Below, piece after piece: positions 12,660-23,298 of a stretch of 64,000 bases of DNA; the first letter of the stretch is position 1, and the number at the start of each line of letters is the position of its first letter. Source of the stretch: Rosa chinensis (Eukaryota > Streptophyta > Magnoliopsida > Rosales > Rosaceae); the NCBI RefSeq assembly GCF_002994745.2, contig NC_037093.1, positions 12,008,400 to 12,072,399 on the forward strand, written 5' to 3'. The position numbers were made by a program, and so were the translations under genes. The notes beneath the pieces were generated by a model. That model was given only the letters and a program-made list of their open reading frames with translations, was not told where the DNA came from and searched no databases.

Positions 12660-13470
12660 TTCGTATGCAGAAGAAATTAGCTGGTTGGAAGGGAGGTAAG
12701 CTTACCTTCCTTAAAATAAATATTTCTCGATTACTTAATCATGTCATTTCTTGTTTCAAATGTTTTTCTAGGCCTCTTGACTGAATACTGAATGCTGAAT
12801 TTTTGTTCTGGGGGCTCTTTTACCAGCCATCCTCCAATTGCTTGGAATTAGGTATGTACTCTTGGAGAATAGAGTGGTCTAACTAAGCTGGCATGGAAAG
12901 TTCTCACTTAACCAACCAACTATTGGGTTCGTACTATCAAACAAAAGTATCTTAGGTGTAAGAGCTTTTTCTTAACTAAATTGAAAGCTCACCAGTCTCT
13001 TGCTTGTAAAAATATTCTGGATGCTCGCTCTCTTTTACAACAAGTTATGCGTTGGATAGTTGATAATGGTCAACAATTATGGAGCTTTAATTAGTGCTAT
13101 CTTTGATGTGTCATTCTCTCCATCTCTAGCGAGCTTGTAATCATTTGATTTTCCGTTCTAGATTTCCACTTCTTACTGAAGTTACTCATGGTGCGTCCAG
13201 TCTTTTCGTATGTACTCTCAAGCTAATCCATCTATTCCTAGTCCTCGATCTGCAGGTTATGCTTCATTTGAATGGTGTCCCCATCCCCTTTGGTCCTTGA
13301 AGCTAAATTTTGTTGGTTCTATCCACCTCATGCATAAGGCAGATGCTAGTTTTGTTGTTCGCACTGCCACAAAACTAGGCAATAGATACCATTGATTCCC
13401 CACGTTTGAGCTAATGGTGACTGAGCCTTTGATTCTTTGACTATTAGAACATGACCATAGGCCAGCGATA
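12660..13470 (+). mobile_element. Degenerate LINE (non-LTR) relic, RT tail and RNase H
   Basis: Broken frames give words typical of plant L1-like elements in the expected order: MQKKLAGWKG (end of reverse transcriptase, about 12668), KLAWKVLT..WVR.IKQKYLR..SFFLTKLKAHQSLACKNILDARSLLQQVMRWIV.NG (zinc-binding region after the RT, about 12885-13070), and WCPHPLWSLKLNF.GSIHLMHKADASFVVRTAT (RNase H-like, about 13278-13375). Stops and shifts interrupt all of it. No intact ORF remains. Confidence 0.75.
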
Positions 13471-13625
13471 GATTGCAAACGGTTCTGTTAACTGTTGTGA
13501 TCCACGATAGCAAGCATTGGTGACAAACAGTTGCATCTGTCACCGATGATATTGTTTATTAATAAACTAAACAATAAAATAATAATATAGCTAGCTGATC
13601 GCTTTTCATCCCACTAATTTAGTGC

Positions 13626-13940
13626 TATATTAGTGGGTTGGCTCTCTGTATTCAATCGTATTCTGATGACCCTAATTATACTCATGAGCTCACTCATTTT
13701 GTTTACAACAATGGAATAAAGTTTGATGAGAATCTCATGTCTGGGAATGAAGAAGTGTGGGTGCATTATATTCCATTCGTGACAGTAAAAAAGAGGTTGA
13801 GTGAAAGTGGGATATCGTCACCTGATATGTTTCGAGTTATGTTTCGTCTTCAAGAAAATTTTATTGATACAGAAGATATGCATTTTGGGGCAAGCTGGGG
13901 AGTCCACCTGATCGAAGATTTGGAAGGAGAAGGCCGATGA
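13626..13940 (+). pseudogene. TIR-NBS-LRR C-terminal (C-JID-like) fragment
   Basis: An open frame of about 100 residues contains GLALCIQSYSDD, then EVWVHYIPF and ends with ASWGVHLIEDLEGEGR. This order (G-x-A-L-C near the start, W-x-H-Y-I-P in the middle, GVHLI near the end) resembles the post-LRR jelly-roll domain of plant TNL immune receptors. No TIR, NB-ARC or LRR sequence lies upstream, where a LINE relic is found instead, so this is at most a cut-off exon. The family call is by eye and tentative. Confidence 0.5.
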
Positions 13941-15530
13941 TAGTTCAGCTAACTTCCAGTAGGTTCATTATCTTTTTCTTTTTGTGTGTTTTGAGGCTTC
14001 TTTTATAGCCTACTATATATCGTTCTCAAAATCAAAATCATATTTGAATCAGAAACGCATTCTGTTGTCCAAGTATATGCTGATTCTGCTGCCACTGAGG
14101 ATGACATTCACACACCCAAGTTACAGAACACTTACCTCGGAAGAACTACTCCTTTAAAAGCATGATGCTCGATCATCATAACACAATGTGAAGGTAGTTA
14201 TTCCCTGTCTTTGAGATAATGGCACATGCATATGGTGTGTATATATCATATATTGTTTCTACTTCTGAACTTGCCTTGTGTAGTAGAACAGAACTAGTCT
14301 GGTTGAACACTAAAACATTTATGAATTTCCTCGACTTACTTCGTTCAGGAGTGTTCAATTTAGAGGAAATGATCGAGTGAGTCTTTGGAATCAAACCTCT
14401 AGAGCATGATCAATGGAGTTGATAAGACCAACACCTAGGGTATCTATGTCTGAATTCCTTGTTTGTTCCAGAGCAGTAAAGACGCACACATTGATCAATA
14501 TTTCAGAAATAAAAGGACAGGTACACAAAAAGCCTTACACTTGAACTGATCTTTTGGTTGAAATCACGTTTTAGCTTGGCTTAATTTAGATCTGCTAGTA
14601 ACATCCAATAAGTGGGCTGCTTATAAATTGCTCGAGATTGTATTTGGTAATTGGACCTAGTCTGCACTCATGTTTGTAGCCTTTGATTTTTGATGGTTTC
14701 TTTTTTTGTAGGGAAAAATCCTTATGCAAAGTTGCGAAGGAACTCGATGCTCCAGATATGGCTGATACAATAGGTAATTGCTTTTTTTGGGTGAATTAGT
14801 TATTAGTTAGCTAGTTGCTAATAATGGATTTTATTAACAATGGAACTTTTGTGTGTATTCAGAGCAAGTGGATTATGTACTTCATTAGTAAGCAAGGTTG
14901 GACATACCCATGGATTTCATTCAGTTTTTCCTAAGAAGAAGGCAATACATGCCTGTTGCAAGTTTGAGTCATCCTTGATAAAAAGGTTCAAGGGTGTAGA
15001 AGAGTTGAGGAAAACAACATTTGGACCTCTTAAAAATGTCTGCCCAGATTGAGGAGGACATTGATGCAGAAGAGTTGCAGGCGGGTGGAAGCATTTCACC
15101 AAGAGCTTATATTGGAACAACATGGTGATCGATCAACATATATAAAATGCTGAGGTGAACTATATATTCCATTTGAATCAACAATTAGAGATGGTTTATG
15201 AGTTGCTATCATCTGATTAATTAAGGGCCCAGCAACTGTGGGATGATATGCTCAACTTGAGGAAGGAATTTTTCTGTTCAACTGTGGTACAGATTTCTGC
15301 TTCCATTGGAGCTTTTAGAGGAGACAGTCTCGTTTGACTACTTTTAAACTTCTTTCTTTGTTTATTTTGTAGAGAGACTGATCTAATCAGTGGGATGCCA
15401 AACTGATCGAGATTTAATTAGTTTAGGACAGGGATCTACTCTACACTCATATTTGCAACTCTTGATATTTGACAAGATGAAAATCAGCAATGTTGTCCTC
15501 TTAATGCAAGCTAAGATGAATCTAGAGATC
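13941..15530. other. Unassigned stretch, no recognised gene
   Basis: Short open frames at 14840-15052 and around 14710-14775 look exon-like (for example SSLIKRFKGVEELRKT) but I recognise no family and found no coherent exon chain. Possibly remains of the same locus as the TNL fragment. Confidence 0.35.
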
Positions 15531-15533
15531 TGG

Positions 15534-15729
15534 TGATCATGTTGGCAGGTTGGGCAATACTGTTGCTCATTGTCTAGCAGCTCATGCTTGTGGTTTGCAG
15601 CAGGACTGCTTTTATTTCTCTACTCCGTCTTTTCTTCTAGCTGCAGTAGCAGCTGAACTTTGCATTGTGTAATTATTTTCCTATTTCAATAAAGGGCTGA
15701 CTTATTTATCGCAAAAAAAAAAAAAAAGA
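15534..15729 (+). mobile_element. LINE 3' end with poly(A)
   Basis: The frame DHVGRLGNTVAHCLAAHA matches the RNase H C-terminal signature (H-V-x-R-x-G-N-x-x-A-H-x-L-A) of plant LINEs. About 100 bp later comes an AATAAA-like signal (caataaag) and a run of A at 15714-15728. It is a severely 5'-truncated insertion on the + strand. Confidence 0.75.
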
Positions 15730-15848
15730 ATCACTGAGTTTAGGTAACTTCTTTTTCTATAAGCGACTGCTGCAGACAATCTTTGCAATGTGTATTAAGG
15801 TTGGTCTTATGGGATTTGAACTTTTAAAGGTGCTGTCTCCTAATTAGA

Positions 15849-15885
15849 CTAGCAGGCAGCCCGCGCTTTGCTGCGGGTGAGTGAA
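15849..15885 (-). mobile_element. Helitron 3' terminus (hairpin plus CTAG)
   Basis: Read on the - strand, a GC-rich palindrome CCCGC..GCGGG with a loop containing AGCAAAGC is followed by CTGCCTG and then CTAG with T next to it. This is the classic Helitron 3' end: a stem-loop about ten bases before CTRR, inserted before T. The element body would extend to higher coordinates, over the - strand gene fragments at 16.4-19.5 kb. I could not locate the 5' TC end. Confidence 0.6.
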
Positions 15886-16377
15886 GACCCATTTCGCTAC
15901 CATTTCCTTTATATATGCAGCTTCTTCTTCCTCTTCTTGTTCCACTACTGGGTTCTTGAGATGAACTTTTCTTTTTTCAAACATTAAAATGGGTTTTCGT
16001 TTCCAATTCCTATGAAATTGAAACTGCCTTAGAATTTGAAAGGGTACACGGAGAGCTAGTAAATACTTAATCAAACACAAATGAAAAATTGAAGATGTGT
16101 CATTTTGCATCCACTCATTTATAGAGAGCAATTTAGTATGAATTTGATATTTAACACGTTTGAACAAAAAGCTATCAAATAATTAGTAAATAGATAGATC
16201 AAATTCATCTCTTGAAATTTTTACAACAGTTAAGGTAGGCTACTCAACTGCTTATTAATTTGAAGATGAATAAATAGCTTCTTTGAGAGGCCAAGTACTC
16301 TTCTTTTTGTTAGTATTCAACAGATCAATTTCATTCTCATAATCCTACACCGGAAAATTTGTAAAAGTTGATGCTCC

Positions 16378-16612
16378 CCGCTACTTGAGTGCTGCCAACT
16401 CATATGCTTTTGCTGTGGATTCTTCTTCGTCATGAGCCCCTGCATATACATTTTGTGTTAGATGATTGAAGATATGTTTATCTGACAATTAAGTGGTTTT
16501 GAGCAGTCTAGCTAGTAATTAAGTACTTACCTGTTTTCCCTTCTTCCTTTGTGTTGGGTTCCAAGACCCTTTGTTCCATAAATGAGCTTCATATCTCCCC
16601 ATCCATCTATGC
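16378..16612 (-). pseudogene. AP2-domain exons (WRI1/ANT-like), with stop codon
   Basis: Two - strand exons with good splice sites are seen. Exon 16612-16531 encodes [20 protein letters not shown] then TQRKKGKQ, the core of the AP2 DNA-binding fold of the WRINKLED1/AINTEGUMENTA-like class. Exon 16439-16378 encodes GAHDEEESTAKAYELAALK followed directly by TAG where the family has Y-W-G. In this family a 9-nt micro-exon (V-Y-L) normally lies between them. The N-terminal part of the domain and the second AP2 repeat were not found. It is a gene fragment, probably carried by the Helitron. Confidence 0.7.
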
Positions 16613-17880
16613 CTGCATATAATTTTTTAATGTTAGGCTCTTCAACATTTAAATTTACCTGAAAACAAAAAAAAAAAGGGAATTTCATACATCAAATTCA
16701 ATAACCAACTTTCAAGCTACTCTTAAGAAATTCAGGCCAAGACTACAAATTAGAATCAAATTGACCCAAGATTATACTATTTCCCACAATCAATTGTCAG
16801 GGACACAAATCATATATTAAATAAAAATATCTCTCCAACTCCTTGCACATAACTTTCCTGACCTATTTCAAAAAAAAAAAAAAAAAACTTTCTGACCTGA
16901 TTTCTCTAGTTTTCACAACAAATTGAAATTGTCTTGAACCAATCAGAAACAAAAAAGCACCAAAGAAAACAACGAAGTTCAACAAAATGACCTTCTTCCT
17001 ATGGTCTCGGGTGACCAGTTTCACCTCCTCAGAAAATCGTAAAGTACAATGAAGATCTTTGCCAAATCCTCTTCTCTCACCCATTAGCATGAGAATAAAT
17101 GATCTCATGTGCTAAATGTGCCTGAAATCACAAACCATAGAATTTGAGATTTAGTCTGACCTAAGACCTCGTAAATGTAAGAGAATTGAGTTTTAAAACT
17201 GTTTTACTTACCGAGATAAAACCATGCCTCAGAGTCAGGTACTCATAGTAACTGCCTGAAAAACTATCTGAAGAAGCACACCTGATAAGAAAAGAAGAAT
17301 ACCCTTAAACCTTGTTGTCATAGCTTTTACATACTGGATGCATTACTGAGTTAATTATTTGTAAAATCCAACAATTGTAAGTACAAATTCCTATTAACAA
17401 TGCAATAATGCTCAACTTCAAAGTAGTGCTTTACGTACAATGCAAAGGAAAACTGATGACTGGCTCCAGAAGTTCAAATGACTCTTTCCGAATGATGTAT
17501 CCCTTGCATACCTAAACCTTTCTGAATCTGCAATGCAAACACTTTATAAGGTATAATCCAAGAAGTTCTAGCGACTAAGAAAGCTAAAAATTTGTCAACC
17601 GGTATCTGAGATGACATTATAGATTGCAAAAAGGAAAAAAAGTATAGGCCACAAAAGCTTAATTTGTAGGAACACTTGATATGTAAAGAAAGTCAGCCTG
17701 CAGACTAACTAATTGATTTGCATAGTTAAATGAATCATCATGTTGAAGAAATGGATGCATTTAGCTTTTAAGTGAAGAGATTGAACCAATTTACCATTAC
17801 TAAACTGGTATGCAACTATTTTTGTCTCTTTCTCCCAATACTTCCATATTCTCAATAGTAGTCTAGAAAAACAAAAACAA

Positions 17881-17916
17881 TGAATTGTTGAGAGAGAGAG
17901 AGAGAGAGAGAGAGAG
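17881..17916. repeat. (GA)n microsatellite
   Basis: A run of GA dinucleotides just beside a predicted donor site of a - strand exon-like block (about 17917-17968). Confidence 0.9.
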
Positions 17917-18092
17917 TACCTTGTGCCTCCCAAAGCTGAGGTTGTGATGCAGTAGAGCACATGAAAAACTGCAAGCACAAAGATAAATACATGGAGGTGG
18001 TGAATCCCATATGCAGATAAAAGGCAACTTTATATATGAATTCAGAGTTGGAGCTTTGAAAATGTCCCATAAGAAGGTCCATAGAAAATTAC

Positions 18093-18247
18093 CTTTTGAT
18101 CCACACAATAAGCCAGAGAGTTCGCATATCTCTCTTGAAATAGTTGCCTAATGTCAGACAACGTACGTACGTACTGGTAAATCAGAAAATCTAGCTACAG
18201 CAACCATCAGTAATGCAACAGCTGCCTTACATTTCTCAGGGCATTCC
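18093..18247 (-). pseudogene. IST1-like (Vps4 regulator) exon, frameshifted
   Basis: A 155-bp - strand exon bounded by TTGCAG and GTAATT encodes ECPEKCKAAVALLMVAVARF then SDLP, and after a shift RQLFQERYANSLAYCVDQK. These are the conserved CPEECREAV..LMFAAARFSDLPEL..LRQ.F.ERYGNSLE words of plant IST1-like proteins, which regulate the ESCRT/Vps4 step of multivesicular body formation. The frame breaks at an ACGT tetranucleotide run at 18161-18174, which replaces the expected P-E-L-R-x-L stretch. The N-terminal IST1 helices were not found. Confidence 0.65.
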
Positions 18248-18591
18248 CTGCAATGACAATAATGGAGCAAATTAAACATTATAATGAGTTAATCAGTCCT
18301 CTGATAAGAGACTTTGAGGCATTCCCGGCAATGACAATACGCGATATCGGCCTGAATAAGAATTGACCATGACTTGTAAACTTAATCACTTAATAGGTCA
18401 TCACATTGCTAAAAAGGTATAAGATATTCATCAATTTCATATTATTTGGTAGTCGAAAAATCAACGAAGGGAAATGTACACAGATTTGGGACATACAAAT
18501 AGTTTGTAGACTGTTAATCTCCCATCTAGAGAAAGAAAAATTACTAATTTTTTGAATTTTGCATCTGCAGTTCACCAAACAAATTTCTTAC

Positions 18592-18974
18592 AGCATCATC
18601 AAATGCATATTTCATGCTTTCCATATGACAAATTCGTAAGACTTGATTCAAAGGCACATTTCTACCTTTCAGAAAAAGAATGTGATGGATGGTCAATTAC
18701 ATTATAATGTCATAATTGAAAGGTATAAATCATATTTCGTTTACTGTCATCTTAGCAGCAGTTACTTTTGTTCATAAAAAGACAGGATTCTTCAAAGCTA
18801 AAATAGTACTACAGCATCTTAAATTCTCAAAGTCTTTGAAAGACCAATCACAAATAAACTTGTACCTCACACATCACATCACATAAACAGATCGCAAAAA
18901 CAACATTAGGAATTAGAAATCCAACCTGTTTTGGCTGAGATTCTGCTGCAAAACTCATCTCTTCTCATCCCTAA
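18592..18974 (-). pseudogene. Unidentified exon fragments upstream of the IST1-like exon
   Basis: On the - strand an ATG near 18957 opens MSFAAESQPKQ and ends at a GT donor. A further exon at 18676-18592, between AG and GT sites, encodes RNVPLNQVLRICHMESMKYA then FDDA. Neither is part of IST1 or AP2 as far as I can tell. I do not recognise the source gene. They lie in the same orientation as the IST1-like and AP2 exons and may be another captured fragment. Confidence 0.35.
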
Positions 18975-20280
18975 AAATAAAAAATAAATATGAAAACCTT
19001 TCAATGACCTATACAAATCAATAAAATCTTAATCAAAATCAAAACCAATTCCCTACTTTATATCCCAATAATCCTAAACCAAAGAATCCAATTCTTCACC
19101 TAACATAATTTCTCAAAATCAATTCCAGATCCCACTCAAATCCAACTCCGAACCTCCAGAACAAAGAACCATGCAGGAATGAAAAGAAACAGAAATCAAA
19201 AGGAAGAAAATAAAACAATACCTTTTCCAACTGATAGATATACTTCTTGATAGCTAACCAATCAATTATTCTCACATCATACATCATAGAATTGACAGGA
19301 TTCAATGTGAAAATCATACCTTGGAATTTCGATCAGAGCGTATCTAATTGCTGAAGGCTCTCCCTCTTCATCTTCTTTTCCTTTCTCTCCTCTGCATCTT
19401 TGTTCCTCCCGTCGGCAGAACCCAGATCAAAACCTCCTCAATATCTCCGTCTCCTCTCGTTTCCTCTTACCCTTCTTCCCTCTTCTGCAGTATTGAGAGT
19501 TCAGATTTGAGAGAGAGTGCTTCAGTAGCTGGCACATGAAGTGGACAGTTGGAGGGACAATTCCGACCAAGCTATTTTCTGGGTCTGCAACTACTGTTGA
19601 AATGTAGTAAATGAATTTAGTTAATTTTTAACTTCCTAGAAAAACAATGTATATTATAGTAATCAAAATGCTTCCATATAAAACAAACATGAACAATTTG
19701 AGTTTTACCTCCCAGTGATGCATACCTTTTGCTTTCTGGGTTTTTAGGTTTTAAATGGAAACCAGTGGCCTAGGCTCTGCATAGAGTCCCAGCGCTGCCT
19801 CACCTTCTGCATAACCATCTACTGTATTGCTTTTGTAATGTCAAAGATTAAAATCTCAGACCTCATCTATAGGCGATGGAAGAGAAAACACTTGGTTTCC
19901 GAACATGGCTTCTCAGGTATAGATATCTCCATATCAAAATGAAATGGGGCTGCAAGTAAACCAAGTAAAGGAAATCAATAAATTTGCCACATAAGAATTA
20001 CAATCATATTACAATCATATCAGTCAGTTACATTCCAAACTACAGATACCATCATTTCTCTGATCACATATATACTCACCATAATGGCTGCAAATCATGC
20101 ATAAAAACTGAGTCAATTTCTAAGTTATTAGCATCATTATTGCCTTGACTTCAAACTAAAAGTGAAACAATTACGTCAACTGGAAAGACAATAGGAAAAT
20201 CAACAACCATATACTGGTAACCCCAAAATCATATGGCTAAAGCTTATCCCAATCTCCAGTTTCTCTTTCTAAAGTACTAA

Positions 20281-20430
20281 CACGAACAAAACAAAAGGCG
20301 CAAGAAATAAATATAAAACAAAATGCTTCACCCTTGATTTTAAACTCTAGAGCTTTGGACAAAAGGTGCTAGAAAAAAATATAAAACAAAATGCCTCACC
20401 CTTGATCTTAAATTCTAGAGCTTTGACACT
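20281..20430. repeat. Tandem duplication of about 75 bp
   Basis: Two adjacent diverged copies share aaaatataaaacaaaatgc, tcacccttgat and ctagagctttg. Further on, 20490-20640 and 21741-21770 repeat the phrase aaactctggtttgc with actgga words, so a local family of short repeats is present. Confidence 0.75.
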
Positions 20431-21194
20431 TTAGCTGCTGGTGTGTTTTAAACGTGCACAAACGGAGTTCTTCAGTGAATAAAGAAACTCTGGTTTGCAA
20501 CTGGACTGGAATGTGACTGGACTGGAATGCGAAATAAATATGCAAACCAAATGAATTTTCACAAAGAAACTCCGGTCTTTTGTGGACTGGAATGCCTCAC
20601 ACTTCACAAAGAAACTCTGGTTTGCGACTGGATTAGAATGTGAAATAAAGCAGAAGTAAACAGGGTGGGTACCATTAGCAATTTAGCATATCGGTAGTAG
20701 TTGAGCAAATTTATTAAGAAATTCAATACTGGTATGCAAAATTCCATTAGATCACCTTTCTCACACACAGCCTTTAAAGCATATTCACTCCTTCATAAAT
20801 TGATACATCTATCACATTGTCACACACAAAATCTTGCACTTTTTGGAATTACTTTTTTCTTTGTCAAATCCCAAATCCCGTTCTTTCCAGAAAAGAAAAA
20901 ACCCACATGTTTATATAAATATTACAAAATCAATCAAATTGATATGACAAAACACCAAATATCTCATGCTTCATGGTTCAATCAGGTGGCCTTTTCAAGT
21001 CGAACTGTCAAATTTGTAATCAAAATTAGTTGCGAACAATTTTCTGACTTGATGCATGGAGACAAAGAGGGAAGAAATTCAACCACCAACTTCAGAAAGC
21101 GTCTAATTATTACCACCTAACTCCTCCACCTCCTAATTTAAGAATTAAGACATTATTAAGTCACTGTTCACAATTATGTCTGATTATGGAACCA

Positions 21195-21255
21195 AGATTA
21201 TTTTCCCCTTCTAAGTTTATCCAACCCAGATTATTTTCCCCCTTCTAAGTTTATG
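21195..21255. repeat. Short tandem duplication
   Basis: The phrase agattattttccccttct followed by aagtttat occurs twice in a row, about 36 bp apart. Confidence 0.7.
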
Positions 21256-22162
21256 CAATTCAGAGAACTTAACCAATATCAACAATCCAGTTAGTTGCAG
21301 TCATAAAGATTGAAAAATCAAGGCGAAACATAAATAAAAAACAGGCAATCACACCAAAATTATTACCACACGCAAAAACTCAGCTCCTAACCAAACGTCC
21401 GACAATGACAACAACAATAAAACACAAAATCTAAACTAATAGGTTTTTTTTTTTCTGTTTTTTTTTTTTCCTTTTTCTTCTCCTCACCAAGAAATATAAA
21501 AAGTAAAAACTTCTATCCAATCAATAACAGGTTGTCAAACATGCTCATTTATTTCAATTTTAGTTTCAAATTATATTTCCAACCACTCAAACTCACACTA
21601 CTCCTATTCATTTACAGTTTCCCACATGTAGACAATTCTCATCACTCATGAGCAAAACCTTTGTATCTTTCTAACCACCTAAATAGCTACAACCTTTGCT
21701 ATTTTGTAATATAATTGGGGTATAGTGTCTTTTACGTTAACAGAGAAACTCTGGTTTGCAACTGGAGTGAAACAGCATAATTCAACAGGTCAAAAATTTC
21801 AAACAAAAAAAACCAACAGCATCTGATGAGAAAGACACTAAACTCTGTCTCTTACTGACTTTCAGTTCAACCCAAGCATCAAAGATAAAATAACAAAATA
21901 GAGAATCAGTAATCAATTATTCGAACACCACATTAAGAAGCAAGAAGAACTCACAAACAATTAGCTTTTATGGATAGATGAACGATAACGCGTATCTCCC
22001 TTCCTCTACTCTTTATTCTTTCTCTCCCTTTTCAAACCTTCCTCTGCAAAGACATACAAATCAAAAAACAGATCAATTGAAGGTAGGAAACAACAGTACC
22101 CAAACAACACAGCAAAAACACCCAAATATTGCAGCGAACAATACTTGGGTTTTGCTTCGCAG

Positions 22163-23117
22163 AATAAGAGGGCAAGATCATCAAACAATGAAGAAAAGCA
22201 AACGATTAGAAACAATGTGAGAAGAACTACGCTCTGTTTTTCCTCTGTTTCTTTCCCCCTAATTTATTACTTGTTTCTTTTCGGTTTCTTTTGCTCTTCT
22301 TCCCAATTGTGAAATACACAAGGGCATGAATGTAAAAACTTTGAATCTTTCTAAATTTGAATAGAGGATAGAGTGCCCTTTCACTAAGGGATCCGTTTTC
22401 TTGGCCATATTCAGGGATCTCTTGTGGAGTTGTGAGACATTGACACCCAATTTTTGATTACATATCAGTATCTAATCTCGAACGTTCAGTTTTTAGATCT
22501 CGTATGTCAATTTTGTAAATTTTCAACCAAATTGATGATGGTTAAGGTACCGAACTGGATCAAATTAATGATCGAACTGGATCAAATACCGAAGATTTTA
22601 CCATTCTCTCGTGAATGGTGTGAGTATAAATTCTTGTCTCTCTGAAGAGATCAGAAATAGGTATTATGATCTATGCTACTCACAAAGGTCATTTCTGCAC
22701 AACCATCTCCTCAAAAGTATTAATGGTAAGTTAGCTGCTGAAATAATAACCGAAACGATTAACATCGCTAATGCCATTAGAGCTTGCAGGCTTTCCACCC
22801 CCCACGGTGCTTATGTATTGTGGGAGAAGACTTTAGATGCCTTTGAGATTTTGGGTATGAATGTTGGATTCTTACGTACCAGGCTGAAGCGGCTTCTGAG
22901 CCTTTCTTTCAGGACCAAACAGGCTCTGATAAGGAAATCAAAGGAGGCTAAACTTGAGCAAGCTCGTGCAAAGGACAAGGTGATAACTCTTGAATCCAAG
23001 TATTGGAAATGGAAAGAGAGGATGGTAAGTGCTGATGCTAAGATAGAGGCTCTAAAGGAAGTTGCAGAGAGGCGTGAACTTTTCTTCCAGGAAGAGGCTG
23101 TTGCTCCATGGGGATGA
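22163..23117 (+). pseudogene. Truncated B3-family gene (array copy A)
   Basis: An exon 2 equivalent (NKRARSSNNEEKQTIRNN, 22163-22216, GT donor) and about 220 bp of the following intron closely match copy B (30136-30430). The similarity then jumps near 22615 into the last exon: VNGVSINS..YYDLCYSQRSFLH..AIRAC..LGMNVGFLRTRL..APWG, stop TGA at 23115-23117. Exons 3-6, which hold the whole B3 domain in the sister genes, are absent, and no exon 1 was found. The final ORF alone is 168 residues and ends in a coiled-coil-like charged stretch. It could still make a C-terminal-only protein, but I see no promoter. A copia element begins 14 bp downstream. Confidence 0.85.
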
Positions 23118-23125
23118 GAAGAGTT

Positions 23126-23130
23126 GTTTT
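23126..23130. other. Copia target-site duplication, left copy
   Basis: The 5-bp word gtttt directly precedes the left LTR and is repeated at 28613-28617 after the right LTR. Confidence 0.85.
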
Positions 23131-23291
23131 AGTCAAATAGGACAAGATAGAGAATGAATTTTCTAATGATATTATTCATCTCACAGTGGAGGTATATAAA
23201 GAATATTACAGAAATACAACAGGTAAGTACTAACTACCAAATAATTACAATATATTCTATTCCTAACGTTAAGCCATGACTCACGCTAACA
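23131..23291 (-). repeat. Copia 3' LTR
   Basis: It has the same sequence as the LTR at 28452-28612 over all 161 bp. On the - strand it lies downstream of the polypurine tract at about 23292-23300. Confidence 0.95.
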
Positions 23292-23298
23292 CTCCCCC

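Larger units (their letters stand above)
19560..22160. other. Intergenic, no gene seen
   Basis: AT-rich spacer. It may include the unplaced 5' part of the Helitron. Only local duplications (listed separately) stand out. Confidence 0.45.

Noticed and set aside
19348..19539. 63-codon + strand ORF with signal-peptide-like start
   Set aside because: It lies in what reads as a CT-rich 5' leader of the - strand exon series, and nothing downstream supports a gene.
20701..21120. 139-codon + strand ORF
   Set aside because: Low-complexity AT-rich frame with no recognisable motif, splice context or homologous words.
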